Shown: positions 8,023 to 16,774 of the stretch, piece by piece
Layout of the letters: each line of letters begins with the position of its first letter
How positions within the stretch are numbered: the stretch's first letter is position 1
Source: Acetobacter sp.
GTDB lineage: Bacteria > Pseudomonadota > Alphaproteobacteria > Acetobacterales > Acetobacteraceae
NCBI RefSeq assembly: GCF_022483985.1
Contig: NZ_JAKVME010000001.1
Span: 1,612,001-1,676,000, forward strand
Direction of reading: 5' to 3'
DNA length: 64,000 bases
Program-made: the position numbers and the translations under genes
The notes under the pieces: generated by a model
The model's database searches: none
Seen by the model: the letters and a program-made list of their open reading frames with translations, nothing else
What the model was told of the DNA's origin: nothing

Positions 8023-10236
8023 ATGAAGTCCGCCATGCGCCGCAGCAGGGTCGCTTACGCCCTCCCTCTTTCGCTCATCATGAGCGGCGAAGTCCTTGCT
8101 GCCGATCAGGAAGAAAAGCCCGGCATGACGCACTCTCAGCAAATACCCGCAACGCCCCGAAAACAGGGAAAATCGTCAGTAGCCTCGACAAAAACCGAGC
8201 ATCTGGAAGTGCGTGGACGACGGGCATCGACCATCGCCTCGTCAGCCACAAAAACGAACACTCCCCTTATCGAGACAGCCCAGTCTGTCAGCGTCATCAC
8301 CCGTAACGAAATGGACATTCGCGGGGTGCTGGATCTCAATCAGGCCGTTCGTTACACTGCGGGCATAACCCCCAATCTTCGCGGCGGTGTCGGCACGCGC
8401 TACGACCAGTTTCAGCTCCGAGGCTTTACGGTTCCGACCTTTCTTGACGGCCTGAAATTGCAGGACAGCCCGACGGGTTATGCGACGGCACAGACCGACA
8501 CATCCCGCCTTGAGCGTGTTGAAATTCTGAAAGGCCCCGCTTCCGCGCTCTACGGACAGTCCAGCCCCGGCGGACTTGCCGCACTTTCAAGCAAGCTGCC
8601 GACTGACCAGCGTTTTTACGGCGGCATCAACGCGACAGGTGGCAGTTTCAATCTTTATCGCGTGGATGCGGATGTTGGCGGATACGCAACGAATGACGGG
8701 TTCGTCCGCTACCGGCTCTACGGCACCGCCAACGGGCAGCATACCCAGCTTGCCCGCACCGGCAGCAAGCGTTTCTCCATCAGCCCGTCCCTCACATTCG
8801 GCGGTGATGGGCCGACTACCCTGACCCTTCTGGGAAATTATCAGTATGATCCGGAAAACGGCACTTATGGCGGCGTGCCGCTCGTCGGGTCCCTGAAGCG
8901 CGCGTCCTTCGGGTATCTTCCACGGAATTTCTATGATGGCGACAGTTCTTTCGAGAAATTCAACCGAAAACAGGGAGCGATCACCTACATTCTCAATCAT
9001 CGTTTCAGTGATGACTGGAGCTTTTCAACACGCGGACGTTATGATGATCTGAAAACCAGTTATCGCAGCATCTATAACGCCGGTTATTACAGCAACACCT
9101 ACACACTGCCCCGCTATGCTTTCGGCACCGACGAGCACACGCACAATCTGGAATTCGACAGCCAGTTCAAGGGCAAGGTCCGCACAGGCTTCCTGCAACA
9201 CAATCTGATGTTCGGTTTCGATTACATGCAGCAGAGCGCAGGAGAAGTGGGATATTCCGGAACCGCGCCAGATATTGACGTGCGCTACCCGGACTACCGC
9301 ATGGCCATCGCGCCCATCAGTCCTTACTTGAATTATCAGACCAACTCGCATCAGATCGGCGTATATGGGCAGGACGAAATCCGCTGGCGTGGTCTGGTGC
9401 TGACAGGAAGCCTTCGCAACGACTGGTACCGCTCGCACCAGATGGAATCAATTTCCCACACCGACACCCGCGAGAATCCGAGCCAGATCACATGGCGCGC
9501 TTCAGGCCTCTACCACTTCGATTTCGGACTTTCCCCCTATATCAGCTACTCAACATCCTTTCAGCCACAGTCAGGAATTGTCTCGAACGATGGCGGAAAA
9601 ACCATGCGTCAGGCCAATCCTTCTCTTGGGAAGCAGCTTGAAGGCGGGTTGAAATACCAGATTCCCGGCACATCCGTTCTCTTCACCGTCGCCGGTTTCC
9701 ACATCGAGCAGACCAATGTTCTCGTGACGACTAATTCCGCGCTTGGCTTCAATACAGAAAGCGGAAAAGTTCATTCCGATGGCTTCGAGTTTGAAACCCA
9801 TGCCGAACCCTACAAGAACCTTGTCCTGACCGCAGCCATCAGCATCCAGAAAGTCCACGACGACTCAACTGGAAAACCCCTGATACAATCGGGAAAAGGC
9901 AACGCTTCCCTGTTCGCGTTCTACACAATGCCTTCCGGTCCGGTCAAAGGTCTCGGTTTTGGTGGAGGCATGCGTTACACGGCCAAAGCCTATGGCGGCG
10001 AAGCTTCTTACGGCAGCGCATGGGTTCCGCAATACGCGCTGTTTGATGGCTCCCTGCGCTATGATCTCGCCCAGCTTTCTCCCGCCCTGCACGGATGGAC
10101 GGCAGCCGCCAGCGTCCGGAATCTTTTCGACAAACGGTTTGTCGCCAACTGTCTGGCCTATGCCTCTTATGGGCAGGAATTCTGCTATTACGGAGAGCGC
10201 CGCAACGCGCAGGCCAGCATCGGCTACACCTGGTAA
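8023..10236 (+). CDS. TonB-dependent siderophore receptor
   Basis: This 737-residue outer-membrane receptor takes up ferric siderophores with TonB energy. The frame is open from 7963, but the ATG at 8023 has an AGGAG site six bases upstream and begins a clear signal peptide ending near GEVLAADQ. It also leaves the Fur-box-like site outside the gene. The plug domain follows (VSVITRNEMDIRGVLDLNQA, then LERVEILKGPASALYGQSSP). After it comes a long beta-barrel rich in aromatic strands, ending in the terminal aromatic residue of GYTW. The plug pattern is that of hydroxamate-type (ferrichrome) receptors; the actual ligand is unknown. No siderophore transport or synthesis genes are adjacent. Confidence 0.93.
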   Translation: MKSAMRRSRVAYALPLSLIMSGEVLAADQEEKPGMTHSQQIPATPRKQGKSSVASTKTEHLEVRGRRASTIASSATKTNTPLIETAQSVSVITRNEMDIRGVLDLNQAVRYTAGITPNLRGGVGTRYDQFQLRGFTVPTFLDGLKLQDSPTGYATAQTDTSRLERVEILKGPASALYGQSSPGGLAALSSKLPTDQRFYGGINATGGSFNLYRVDADVGGYATNDGFVRYRLYGTANGQHTQLARTGSKRFSISPSLTFGGDGPTTLTLLGNYQYDPENGTYGGVPLVGSLKRASFGYLPRNFYDGDSSFEKFNRKQGAITYILNHRFSDDWSFSTRGRYDDLKTSYRSIYNAGYYSNTYTLPRYAFGTDEHTHNLEFDSQFKGKVRTGFLQHNLMFGFDYMQQSAGEVGYSGTAPDIDVRYPDYRMAIAPISPYLNYQTNSHQIGVYGQDEIRWRGLVLTGSLRNDWYRSHQMESISHTDTRENPSQITWRASGLYHFDFGLSPYISYSTSFQPQSGIVSNDGGKTMRQANPSLGKQLEGGLKYQIPGTSVLFTVAGFHIEQTNVLVTTNSALGFNTESGKVHSDGFEFETHAEPYKNLVLTAAISIQKVHDDSTGKPLIQSGKGNASLFAFYTMPSGPVKGLGFGGGMRYTAKAYGGEASYGSAWVPQYALFDGSLRYDLAQLSPALHGWTAAASVRNLFDKRFVANCLAYASYGQEFCYYGERRNAQASIGYTW

Positions 10237-10248
10237 AACACATCAGAA

Positions 10249-10273
10249 GGAGAGCTGCATGACGCCGCTCTCC
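10249..10273 (+). terminator. Hairpin downstream of the siderophore receptor
   Basis: GGAGAGC (10249-10255) pairs perfectly with GCTCTCC (10267-10273) around an 11-base loop, followed by CCTTGTTT. It starts 13 bases after the receptor stop and is a plausible terminator. Confidence 0.5.
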
Positions 10274-10433
10274 CCTTGTTTAGCAGGTCGAGATCAAAGG
10301 GGTTGAGACCCTTTGTAATGTGGAGCGAAGCTCTGAAAGCTTCCCCATATACGTAAAAAATGCACATATTTTAGCCCCGAATGCTTTTCCACGGCATCAG
10401 AAATATTTGACGCATCCATAAAAGGAACATATC

Positions 10434-10448
10434 ATGAACATGCTATGA
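10434..10448 (+). promoter_or_regulatory. Four-codon minicistron before the radical SAM gene
   Basis: An AAGGA site at about 10422 precedes ATG AAC ATG CTA TGA. The TGA (10446-10448) overlaps the ATG of the next gene (10445) as ATGA. The best ribosome-binding site therefore serves this tiny frame, and translation of the radical SAM protein may depend on re-initiation. Confidence 0.35.
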
Positions 10449-11677
10449 AACGCACTTTCTCCGAAAGACTGGCCATTCTGTCAGACGCCGCGAAATACGA
10501 TGCTTCCTGTGCATCGAGCGGCTCGGACCGGCGTGGTTCGACCAGACAGCCGGGGCTGGGGTCAACCGAACGCAGCGGCATCTGTCATTCATGGACACCG
10601 GACGGACGCTGCGTCTCGCTGCTCAAGATTCTGATGACCAATTTCTGCGTTTATGACTGCGCCTACTGTATCAACAGAGCATCATCCGGCGTGGAGCGCG
10701 CCCGCTTCTCGGTCGAGGAAATCGTCTGGCTGACGATGGAATTTTGCCGACGCAACTATATCGAAGGGCTGTTTCTGTCTTCCGGCATCATCCGTTCGTC
10801 CGATTACACCATGGAAGAACTTGTTCGCGTCGCCAGAGTTCTTCGTCTGGACAGAAGCTTTCGCGGTTATATTCATCTGAAAGCCATCCCCGACGCCTCG
10901 CCCGACCTACTGGCGGAAGCCGGACTGTACACCGATCGTCTCTCCATCAATGTGGAGATGCCCACCGAGACCGGGTTGAACCAGTACGCGCCGGAGAAAG
11001 ATGCCGCCGGTATCCGATCCGCCATGGAGCATATCCGCAAAAAGATGGATGCGACGAAGGAGAAAACCCTCACCGGACGCCGCCCTCCCCGCTTCGCACC
11101 CGGCGGGCAAAGCACACAGATGATTGTCGGCGCGGACGCCGCAACCGATCAGGATATCCTCTCAAGCAGTTCATCGCTTTATTCGGATTACCGACTGAAA
11201 CGGGTCTATTATTCCGCTTTCAGCCCCATCCCCCATGCGTCACAGGCCCTTCCCGCCCGGAGGCCGCCGCTTCTGCGTGAGCATCGCCTGTATCAGGCAG
11301 ACTGGCTGTTTCGTTTTTATGGTTTCCAGTTTCAGGAAATCACTGAGAGCCGCCCCGACGGCATGCTGGATCTGGAAGTTGATCCGAAACTGAGTTGGGC
11401 GCTGGATAATCGCGCCATCTTCCCGGTGGACATCAATCAGGCGTCTCGCGAACTCCTGCTGCGGGTGCCGGGACTGGGCCCTCGTTCTGTGAAAGTGCTG
11501 CTTACAACGCGCCGTCACAAAACCATCCGTCTGGATGATCTGGAACGGCTGCGCGTCAGTCTGAGGAAAATACGGCCATTCATCACCACGCCGGACTGGC
11601 GTCCTGTCAAGCTGATCGACCGCCTCGATCTCAAATCCCTCTTTGCGCCACCGCCCCAACAACTGTCGCTTTTATGA
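10445..11677 (+). CDS. Putative DNA modification/repair radical SAM protein
   Basis: This 410-residue protein has the radical SAM cluster motif CVYDCAYC (CxxxCxxC) near residue 70. A SAM-binding barrel follows, and in the last third there is a helix-hairpin-helix-like segment, INQASRELLLRVPGLGPRSV. This arrangement matches the family annotated as putative DNA modification/repair radical SAM protein (TIGR03916 type). Those genes usually sit beside a TIGR03915-type partner, as here: the next gene starts inside this one's stop with a four-base overlap. The substrate is not known. The ATG at 10445 overlaps the stop of a four-codon leader. Confidence 0.85.
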   Translation: MKRTFSERLAILSDAAKYDASCASSGSDRRGSTRQPGLGSTERSGICHSWTPDGRCVSLLKILMTNFCVYDCAYCINRASSGVERARFSVEEIVWLTMEFCRRNYIEGLFLSSGIIRSSDYTMEELVRVARVLRLDRSFRGYIHLKAIPDASPDLLAEAGLYTDRLSINVEMPTETGLNQYAPEKDAAGIRSAMEHIRKKMDATKEKTLTGRRPPRFAPGGQSTQMIVGADAATDQDILSSSSSLYSDYRLKRVYYSAFSPIPHASQALPARRPPLLREHRLYQADWLFRFYGFQFQEITESRPDGMLDLEVDPKLSWALDNRAIFPVDINQASRELLLRVPGLGPRSVKVLLTTRRHKTIRLDDLERLRVSLRKIRPFITTPDWRPVKLIDRLDLKSLFAPPPQQLSLL

Positions 11678-12441
11678 AAGAGCACTGCGTTTCACTGCCG
11701 GATGCGGCGCCTTTTTCCCTATGGCGTCTTCATGCCCGCCCGCTTCTGGCTGCGGGAATTGCGCCAGATCGTGTCGTCTGGCGCAGTTCGTCCGAACAGG
11801 ATGATCTGTTTTCACAGTCTGACCCGTTACCAGAAACCGATACCGCGCCTTCTCAGAGCGTCAGCAAGGAGTGCCTGAATTTTCTGGAGACGCTTTTATG
11901 CCACGCTAATCCAGAAAAATTCGCCCTCGCCTATCGCATCCTGTGGCGGAGCAGGAGGGAACACTCTCTTTTGAAGACAGGGACCGACCCTGATGTCGCC
12001 ACGGCCAGCAGAATGACCCACCAGATCAGCCGTGAAATTCACAAGATGAAAGCTTTTGTGCGGTTCAGGGAAAAAACGTCACAAGACAGCAACACACGTC
12101 ATTTCGCCGCCTGGTTTGAGCCTGAACACCATATTCTTGAGAAAGCCGCCCCGTTCTTCGCACGTCGTTTCACCGATATGAACTGGATGATCCTCACTCC
12201 CAAAGGGTCCATTGGCTGGGATGGGGAAAGCTGTGTCGTCACGAGAGAAGCCTGCACGCCGGCGCTCCTTGAGGACGAAGCAGAGTCCTTGTGGAAGGTG
12301 TATTATCGTTCGATCTTCAACCCCGCACGCGTCAAGGTGAAGGCCATGCGGTCGGAAATGTCTCCCAGATACTGGAAAAACCTGCCGGAAACCGAGTTGA
12401 TCCCCGAGATGCTGGCTCAAGCTACCCGTCAGCGGTGGTAG
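11674..12441 (+). CDS. Radical-SAM partner DNA metabolism protein (TIGR03915-like)
   Basis: This 255-residue protein overlaps the radical SAM gene by four bases (ATGA), implying coupled translation and joint function. The core shows RTAHQ-like helices (RMTHQISREIHKMKAFVRFRE), then HFAAWFEPEHHILEKAAPFF and DWK-like C-terminal blocks typical of the 'SAM-enabled DNA protein' family. In many bacteria this domain is fused to a C-terminal uracil-DNA-glycosylase-like domain of about 200 residues. Here the protein ends after the first domain (SEMSPRYWKNLPETELIPEM), so no glycosylase module is present. Role is inferred from the pairing only. Confidence 0.75.
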   Translation: MKEHCVSLPDAAPFSLWRLHARPLLAAGIAPDRVVWRSSSEQDDLFSQSDPLPETDTAPSQSVSKECLNFLETLLCHANPEKFALAYRILWRSRREHSLLKTGTDPDVATASRMTHQISREIHKMKAFVRFREKTSQDSNTRHFAAWFEPEHHILEKAAPFFARRFTDMNWMILTPKGSIGWDGESCVVTREACTPALLEDEAESLWKVYYRSIFNPARVKVKAMRSEMSPRYWKNLPETELIPEMLAQATRQRW

Positions 12442-12497
12442 GTAACTTACTGAATGGGTGGGCAATCGACCCGTTCTGGCCTACCATCCCGCCCATC

Positions 12498-13034
12498 ATG
12501 ACGACTGACACTGCCCCTCATCTGTTTTCCGCATCCGTCGAGGCCCTTCTTGCCCGTGCGGATGAGTTGTGTGCCCGGCGGCAAGTGCGGTTGACCGCCC
12601 TGAGACGCCAGATTCTCGGCCTGATGCTTGAAGCCAATGCTCCGCTGGGAGCCTATGATCTTCTTCAGCGCCTTCAGGCCCTTCAGGGTAATGCCGCTCC
12701 GCCGACGGTCTATCGGACGCTGGAATTCCTGATGGAGTTCGGCCTGATTCACAAGATCGAACGGCTATCCGCCTTCATGCCCTGCACACATACTCTGGGG
12801 CGCGCACCCTGCCACGAGCATGATGCCGACTGCGTTCATGCCAGTCAGTTTCTGATCTGTCGCGAATGCTCCAGCGTGACTGAACTTGAGGACTCCGCCA
12901 TTCTTGCCTCTATCGTGGCGGCATCCCGAAAATCAGGTTTCCGATTGCAGCACACAACCGTCGAGGTCGAGGGGCTATGCGCCAAGTGCGCCGTATCTCC
13001 GACTGCAAATCCTGTCATCGGGAAGAACGACTAA
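12498..13034 (+). CDS. zur: Zinc uptake regulator Zur (Fur family)
   Basis: This 178-residue repressor begins at the ATG at 12498 (MTTDTAPHLF). The frame is open upstream inside the preceding gene but gives no plausible start there. The winged-helix DNA-binding domain carries RQVRLTALRRQILGLML and PPTVYRTLEFLMEFGLIHK, which resemble E. coli Zur more than Fur. The C-terminal part has the two zinc-structural pairs CREC and CAKC. Zur proteins repress zinc uptake when zinc is sufficient. No zinc transporter is adjacent, so its targets lie elsewhere. It converges on choX. Confidence 0.88.
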   Translation: MTTDTAPHLFSASVEALLARADELCARRQVRLTALRRQILGLMLEANAPLGAYDLLQRLQALQGNAAPPTVYRTLEFLMEFGLIHKIERLSAFMPCTHTLGRAPCHEHDADCVHASQFLICRECSSVTELEDSAILASIVAASRKSGFRLQHTTVEVEGLCAKCAVSPTANPVIGKND

Positions 13035-13037
13035 CGC

Positions 13038-13066
13038 GAAAACCGGGGCTTACGCCTCCGGCTTTC
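13038..13066. terminator. Hairpin between convergent zur and choX
   Basis: GAAA-A-CCGG and CCGG-C-TTTC form an eight-pair stem with one mismatch, in the 42-base space between the two convergent genes. It could serve both strands; T-runs are short. Confidence 0.4.
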
Positions 13067-13076
13067 ACGGTTCATA

Positions 13077-14012
13077 TTACTGGTCGAGATAGGTTTTGAC
13101 GGCAGAGAGCCCTGGCTTCCCGTCAGCCGTCGAAACACCATCAAGCCATTTTTCCACAGCTTCAGGATGTGCTTTCAGCCAGTCCTTGGCCACTTTTTCG
13201 GGTTTGGCATGGGTCTCGGCAACCTCTTTCATCATCTCGTTTTCAGCGGGGATGGTGAAAGTCAGTTGCTTGAGGAGATGTCCGACATTCGGGCATTTTT
13301 CCACATAACCACTGGTTACAATGGTATTGACCTCGGCGGAGGCGCCGAACTGCTTTTCGCCCCCGGACAGATAGGTAAGGTGGAAATTCATGTTCATGGG
13401 ATGCGGCTCCCATGCTAGGAACACAATCGGTTTTTGGGCGGAAACCGCACGGGAAACCTGAGACAACATCCCCTGCTCACTGCTCTCGTTCAGATGGAAT
13501 TTTCCCAGACCAAAGTCGTTGGCCTTGATGATATCGAGAACAATCTTGTTACCGTCATTACCTGACTCAATACCATAGATCGTGCTGTTCAGTTTGGATG
13601 CCCACCCGGCAATATCCTTGAACTGCGTGAGCCCCTGCTTGGCGACATAATCCGGCACGGCCAGCGTATAGCGCGCACCTGCAAGATTTTTGACGATACG
13701 CTCGACCTTTCCTCTCTTGAGGTAAGGATCGATATAGGACGCGCCCGAAGGCTCCCAGTCACTCAAAAACACATCGAGCTGATGGTTTTCAAGAGACAGA
13801 TAGGCCACAGCAAGCGTGACCATGGTTGTCTTGGTTTTATAACCCAATCCGGCGAGAAGGTTTGCGGCAACGCCGTTGGTGACGGCCGCATCAGACCAGC
13901 CGACATCCCCGATACGGACCATCTGGCAGGCTTCGGCCTCCGCAGCATGAGCAGGCAGAACCCTGAGCCCCATCCCGAGAAAAACCATGGAGGCGAGAAT
14001 TTTCTTCTTCAT
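13077..14012 (-). CDS. choX: Choline ABC transporter, periplasmic binding protein
   Basis: This protein of ~311 residues is an OpuAC/ProX-type substrate-binding protein. The frame is open to 14090, but MKKKILASMVFLGMG at 14012 starts a typical signal peptide with cleavage near PAHAAEA. Blocks such as DVGWSDAAVT, LDVFLSDWEPSG, ARYTLAVP, IYGIESGNDGN, SSEQGMLSQV and FLAWEPHPMN closely follow the choline-binding ChoX proteins of rhizobia. The tryptophans in GWSD, DWEP and AWEP and the tyrosine in ARYTL are in the positions of its aromatic box. It is the last gene of choW-choV-choX, with a 164-base gap before it that may hold its own promoter. Confidence 0.9.
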   Translation of the reverse strand: MKKKILASMVFLGMGLRVLPAHAAEAEACQMVRIGDVGWSDAAVTNGVAANLLAGLGYKTKTTMVTLAVAYLSLENHQLDVFLSDWEPSGASYIDPYLKRGKVERIVKNLAGARYTLAVPDYVAKQGLTQFKDIAGWASKLNSTIYGIESGNDGNKIVLDIIKANDFGLGKFHLNESSEQGMLSQVSRAVSAQKPIVFLAWEPHPMNMNFHLTYLSGGEKQFGASAEVNTIVTSGYVEKCPNVGHLLKQLTFTIPAENEMMKEVAETHAKPEKVAKDWLKAHPEAVEKWLDGVSTADGKPGLSAVKTYLDQ

Positions 14013-14176
14013 GACAGTTACTCGTCCTTTTCCTGTTCGCCCATTGCCGCAAGTATGATCCCACCACCATACATTCCGCAACAGAAACAATTAGAACCTC
14101 ATTCAGAGACAGTCTTCTGCAGCACCATGCGCTCGTCAGGTTTTTATAAGTTATGTTTTTTGAATATATAAAAGGA

Positions 14177-15415
14177 TCAATTCGCTTTTGCTGCTCGTGC
14201 AACCCCTGTAATCGCACCAATCATATCCGCGTCATCACACAATCCAACAATCCGGCCCGCATCAGAAATCAACACCGGCATACCGCTTTTCTGACGCAGA
14301 ACAGCGACCGTGTTGAGAGAAGCGGCAACAGGCACACAATAGACACATCCCGGAACGATTTTTACTTCGGAAATATCGTCAGCATCCTGAAACTGTAATG
14401 TAATTTCCTGTCCTGCCCTATCCACCACGGTAGCGGTCGCAGGATTGAAACCATAGACTCCCGTTGTATCGAGTTGAATGGTCTCATCCCCCATACGGGG
14501 ACAGACATCCAGAAGACGCATCACACTTGCAGCATTCAGTAAGGGTAGCGGATTCATGTGCCTTACAAAATCACGGACATAATCATCGGCAGGCGAAGAA
14601 ATGATTTCCTGTGGTGGTCCCGCCTGAATAATGCGCCCTTCCCGCATGATGGCAATATTGCTGCCAATACGAAGCGCCTCGTCAATATCATGACTGACGA
14701 AAACGATGGTTTTCTTGAGCCGTGTCTGAAGGTCCAGAAGCTCATCCTGAAGCTTGCGACGGATCAACGGATCAAGTGCCGAGAACGGTTCATCCATCAG
14801 GAGAATGTCGGCATCCGTGGCGAAAGCCCTCGCCAGTCCTACGCGTTGCTGCATACCACCCGAAAGTTCGGAAACATAGGAATTGGCCCAGCGCGTCAAA
14901 CCAACCAGTTCCAGCTTTTCCTCAGCGATCTTACGCCGTGCGTTGGGAGTAAATCCACGCAACTCAAGACCAAACGAAACATTTTCCCGCACCGTGCGCC
15001 ATGGCAGCAAACCGAACTGCTGAAAAACCATGGTAACGCGGGTACGTCGCATATCCCGCAATGTCTCGTCATCACAACTGGCGATATCGACAAAGGCCGT
15101 ACCATTACCAATCTCGATACTGCCTCGCGTCACTTTATTGAGCCGGTTCGCAGCACGAAGCAATGTGGACTTCCCCGAGCCGGACAGCCCCATAAGCACG
15201 CTGATCTCGCCGCGTCTGATCTCAAGACTGGCATTCGCAACACCGACAGTCACCCCCAGTTCGGCAGCGATCTCCTCCCTCGTCCCCCCCTGATCCAGAC
15301 GTTTGACCGCCTGCGCAATCGCACTTGCCGAATTATTCCGATGAAAAAGAATATCGACATTCCTGAAAGAGAGAGCAGCAGTTTTACCTTCAGGTTCTGT
15401 CCGCACGGCTTCCAT
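14177..15415 (-). CDS. choV: Choline/betaine ABC transporter ATPase
   Basis: This 412-residue ATPase of the ProV/ChoV type has Walker A GLSGSGKST, signature LSGGMQQR, Walker B ILLMDEPFSALD and the switch histidine in FVSHD. The first ~50 residues contain the extra N-terminal helix region usual for glycine betaine importers. The C-terminal ~120 residues form a CBS-like regulatory region (GMPVLISDAGRIVGLCDDADM), which senses ionic strength in osmoregulated relatives. It begins 12 bases after the permease gene, so the two are co-transcribed. Confidence 0.92.
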   Translation of the reverse strand: MEAVRTEPEGKTAALSFRNVDILFHRNNSASAIAQAVKRLDQGGTREEIAAELGVTVGVANASLEIRRGEISVLMGLSGSGKSTLLRAANRLNKVTRGSIEIGNGTAFVDIASCDDETLRDMRRTRVTMVFQQFGLLPWRTVRENVSFGLELRGFTPNARRKIAEEKLELVGLTRWANSYVSELSGGMQQRVGLARAFATDADILLMDEPFSALDPLIRRKLQDELLDLQTRLKKTIVFVSHDIDEALRIGSNIAIMREGRIIQAGPPQEIISSPADDYVRDFVRHMNPLPLLNAASVMRLLDVCPRMGDETIQLDTTGVYGFNPATATVVDRAGQEITLQFQDADDISEVKIVPGCVYCVPVAASLNTVAVLRQKSGMPVLISDAGRIVGLCDDADMIGAITGVARAAKAN

Positions 15416-15427
15416 CCGATAATCTCC

Positions 15428-16273
15428 TCAGTGCGTTTTCTTGCGGCAGAGCCGATCCAGAATGATGGCAACCAGAACAATAGCCAGACCGGATTCAAAA
15501 CCCGTGTCGATCTGCACCGTATTCAGGGCGCGCACGACAGGCACACCCAGTCCACCGGCACCGACCAGAGCGGCAATCACCACCATGGAAAGACTGAGCA
15601 TGATGCACTGACTCAGACCTTCACGGATCATGGGAAGCGCCGCTGGAATCTCGACTTTCCACAAACGCTGTCTCGGCGTGGCGCCAAACGCATCACCCGC
15701 CTCAAGCAAGGCTTTCGAGACAGAGGAAATCCCCAGTTGCGTCATGCGAATGGGCGCGGGAATGGCGAATACGACTGTCGAAATCGTGCCCGGAACGGTG
15801 CCGAGACCGAACAGGATCAGGGTCGGGATCAGATAAACGAAAGTCGGCAGCGTCTGCATGAGATCCAGCACCGGATGCAGCGTACGTGCAAGCCATGGCC
15901 GATGCGCTGAAGCGATCCCGATCGGCACCCCGACCAGCATACAGGTGGCTGTCGCGAAAAAAATGAGCGACAGGGTCGCCATCGTTTCCTGCCAGTATCC
16001 CTGATTGATGATGAACAGCAGGCCAAGCGCGACCAGAACACAGGTTCCGATAGCACGCTTCCAGAACCACACAGCAATTGTCAGAAGGGCCACAAACAGT
16101 ACAGGCGGAACCGACGTCAACAGGTTGGTAAACCCGTCAGCACAGGAACCGATCGCCTCACTTATGACGTCAAAGCCACCCTGACAATGATCCCTGATCC
16201 AGTCAACGGCATTCGACGCCACTTCACCGACAGGTATTTTATGCGATGTGATCCAGTCTTCGAGCCCGTTCAT
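15428..16273 (-). CDS. choW: Choline/betaine ABC transporter permease
   Basis: This 281-residue inner-membrane permease has about six hydrophobic helices and a binding-protein-dependent transport loop (ALLEAGDAFGATPRQRLWKV, the EAA motif contacting the ATPase). It belongs to the ProW/ChoW group. It is the first gene of the choWVX operon and is divergent from the betI-betB fusion across a 501-base gap. That layout couples choline uptake to choline oxidation. Confidence 0.91.
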   Translation of the reverse strand: MNGLEDWITSHKIPVGEVASNAVDWIRDHCQGGFDVISEAIGSCADGFTNLLTSVPPVLFVALLTIAVWFWKRAIGTCVLVALGLLFIINQGYWQETMATLSLIFFATATCMLVGVPIGIASAHRPWLARTLHPVLDLMQTLPTFVYLIPTLILFGLGTVPGTISTVVFAIPAPIRMTQLGISSVSKALLEAGDAFGATPRQRLWKVEIPAALPMIREGLSQCIMLSLSMVVIAALVGAGGLGVPVVRALNTVQIDTGFESGLAIVLVAIILDRLCRKKTH

Positions 16274-16731
16274 TGATCTCGCTTCACAGTCTGGAGATTT
16301 CAGGCCTGGCCAAGGCGATGGAAAGCCACGAACAGATATTGTCCAGCGAACCGCTCCATACGGCCCGCCTTATTTCAATTCGATATCGTAACTGAAAGAC
16401 GCCGGATATAAAGCTCTTTCGCATGCCACGTCAGAACACACATCCCGCTCTTCCTGGTCTGAAACCGTTCAGGCTGGCTAAAGTTTATTCACCCGCCCAT
16501 CATTGCGTTCAAGAAACAGAAACGAATTGATTTATTCCGACGTCGTATTGGATAAAGTCGCCGTTTACCCCGCTTTTCGGTCAACCTCGCCAACGCCCAC
16601 GTTAAATGGTCAGTCAAAGAATGCCCATCGCTGCAAAAGCACATTTTTTTGGCTAAAAATGCTAAGAATTGGCCGAAAATCCGCTTCTTCCTTTTTCTTG
16701 TTTCCTGTAGACATCTCCATTTCGTTTCGAC
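16274..16731. other. Divergent promoter region between choW and betI-betB
   Basis: No gene is supported here: the short open frames on both strands overlap each other and have no family features. It should contain the choW promoter and upstream control elements for the bet genes. The sequence ATTGCGTTCAAG at about 16503 resembles half of a BetI-type site but is not a full palindrome. Confidence 0.5.
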
Positions 16732-16759
16732 ATAAAGACGACATTGAACGATCATTCAA
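16732..16759 (+). promoter_or_regulatory. Candidate BetI operator with adjoining shared 13-mer
   Basis: TTGAACGATCATTCAA (16744-16759) is an inverted repeat with one mismatched pair. It resembles the TTGAACG/CGTTCAA style of known BetI sites and lies 16-31 bases before the fusion gene's ATG. Immediately before it, ATAAAGACGACAT (16732-16744) is identical to a 13-mer in the soxB upstream region (51488-51500). BetI would repress its own fusion gene here until choline is present. Confidence 0.5.
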
Positions 16760-16774
16760 AGGCATTGGGATTCC

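Noticed and set aside
14558..15910. 450-codon plus-strand open frame over choV and choW
   Set aside because: Covers two well-supported minus-strand genes; composition is that of reverse-read transporter genes.
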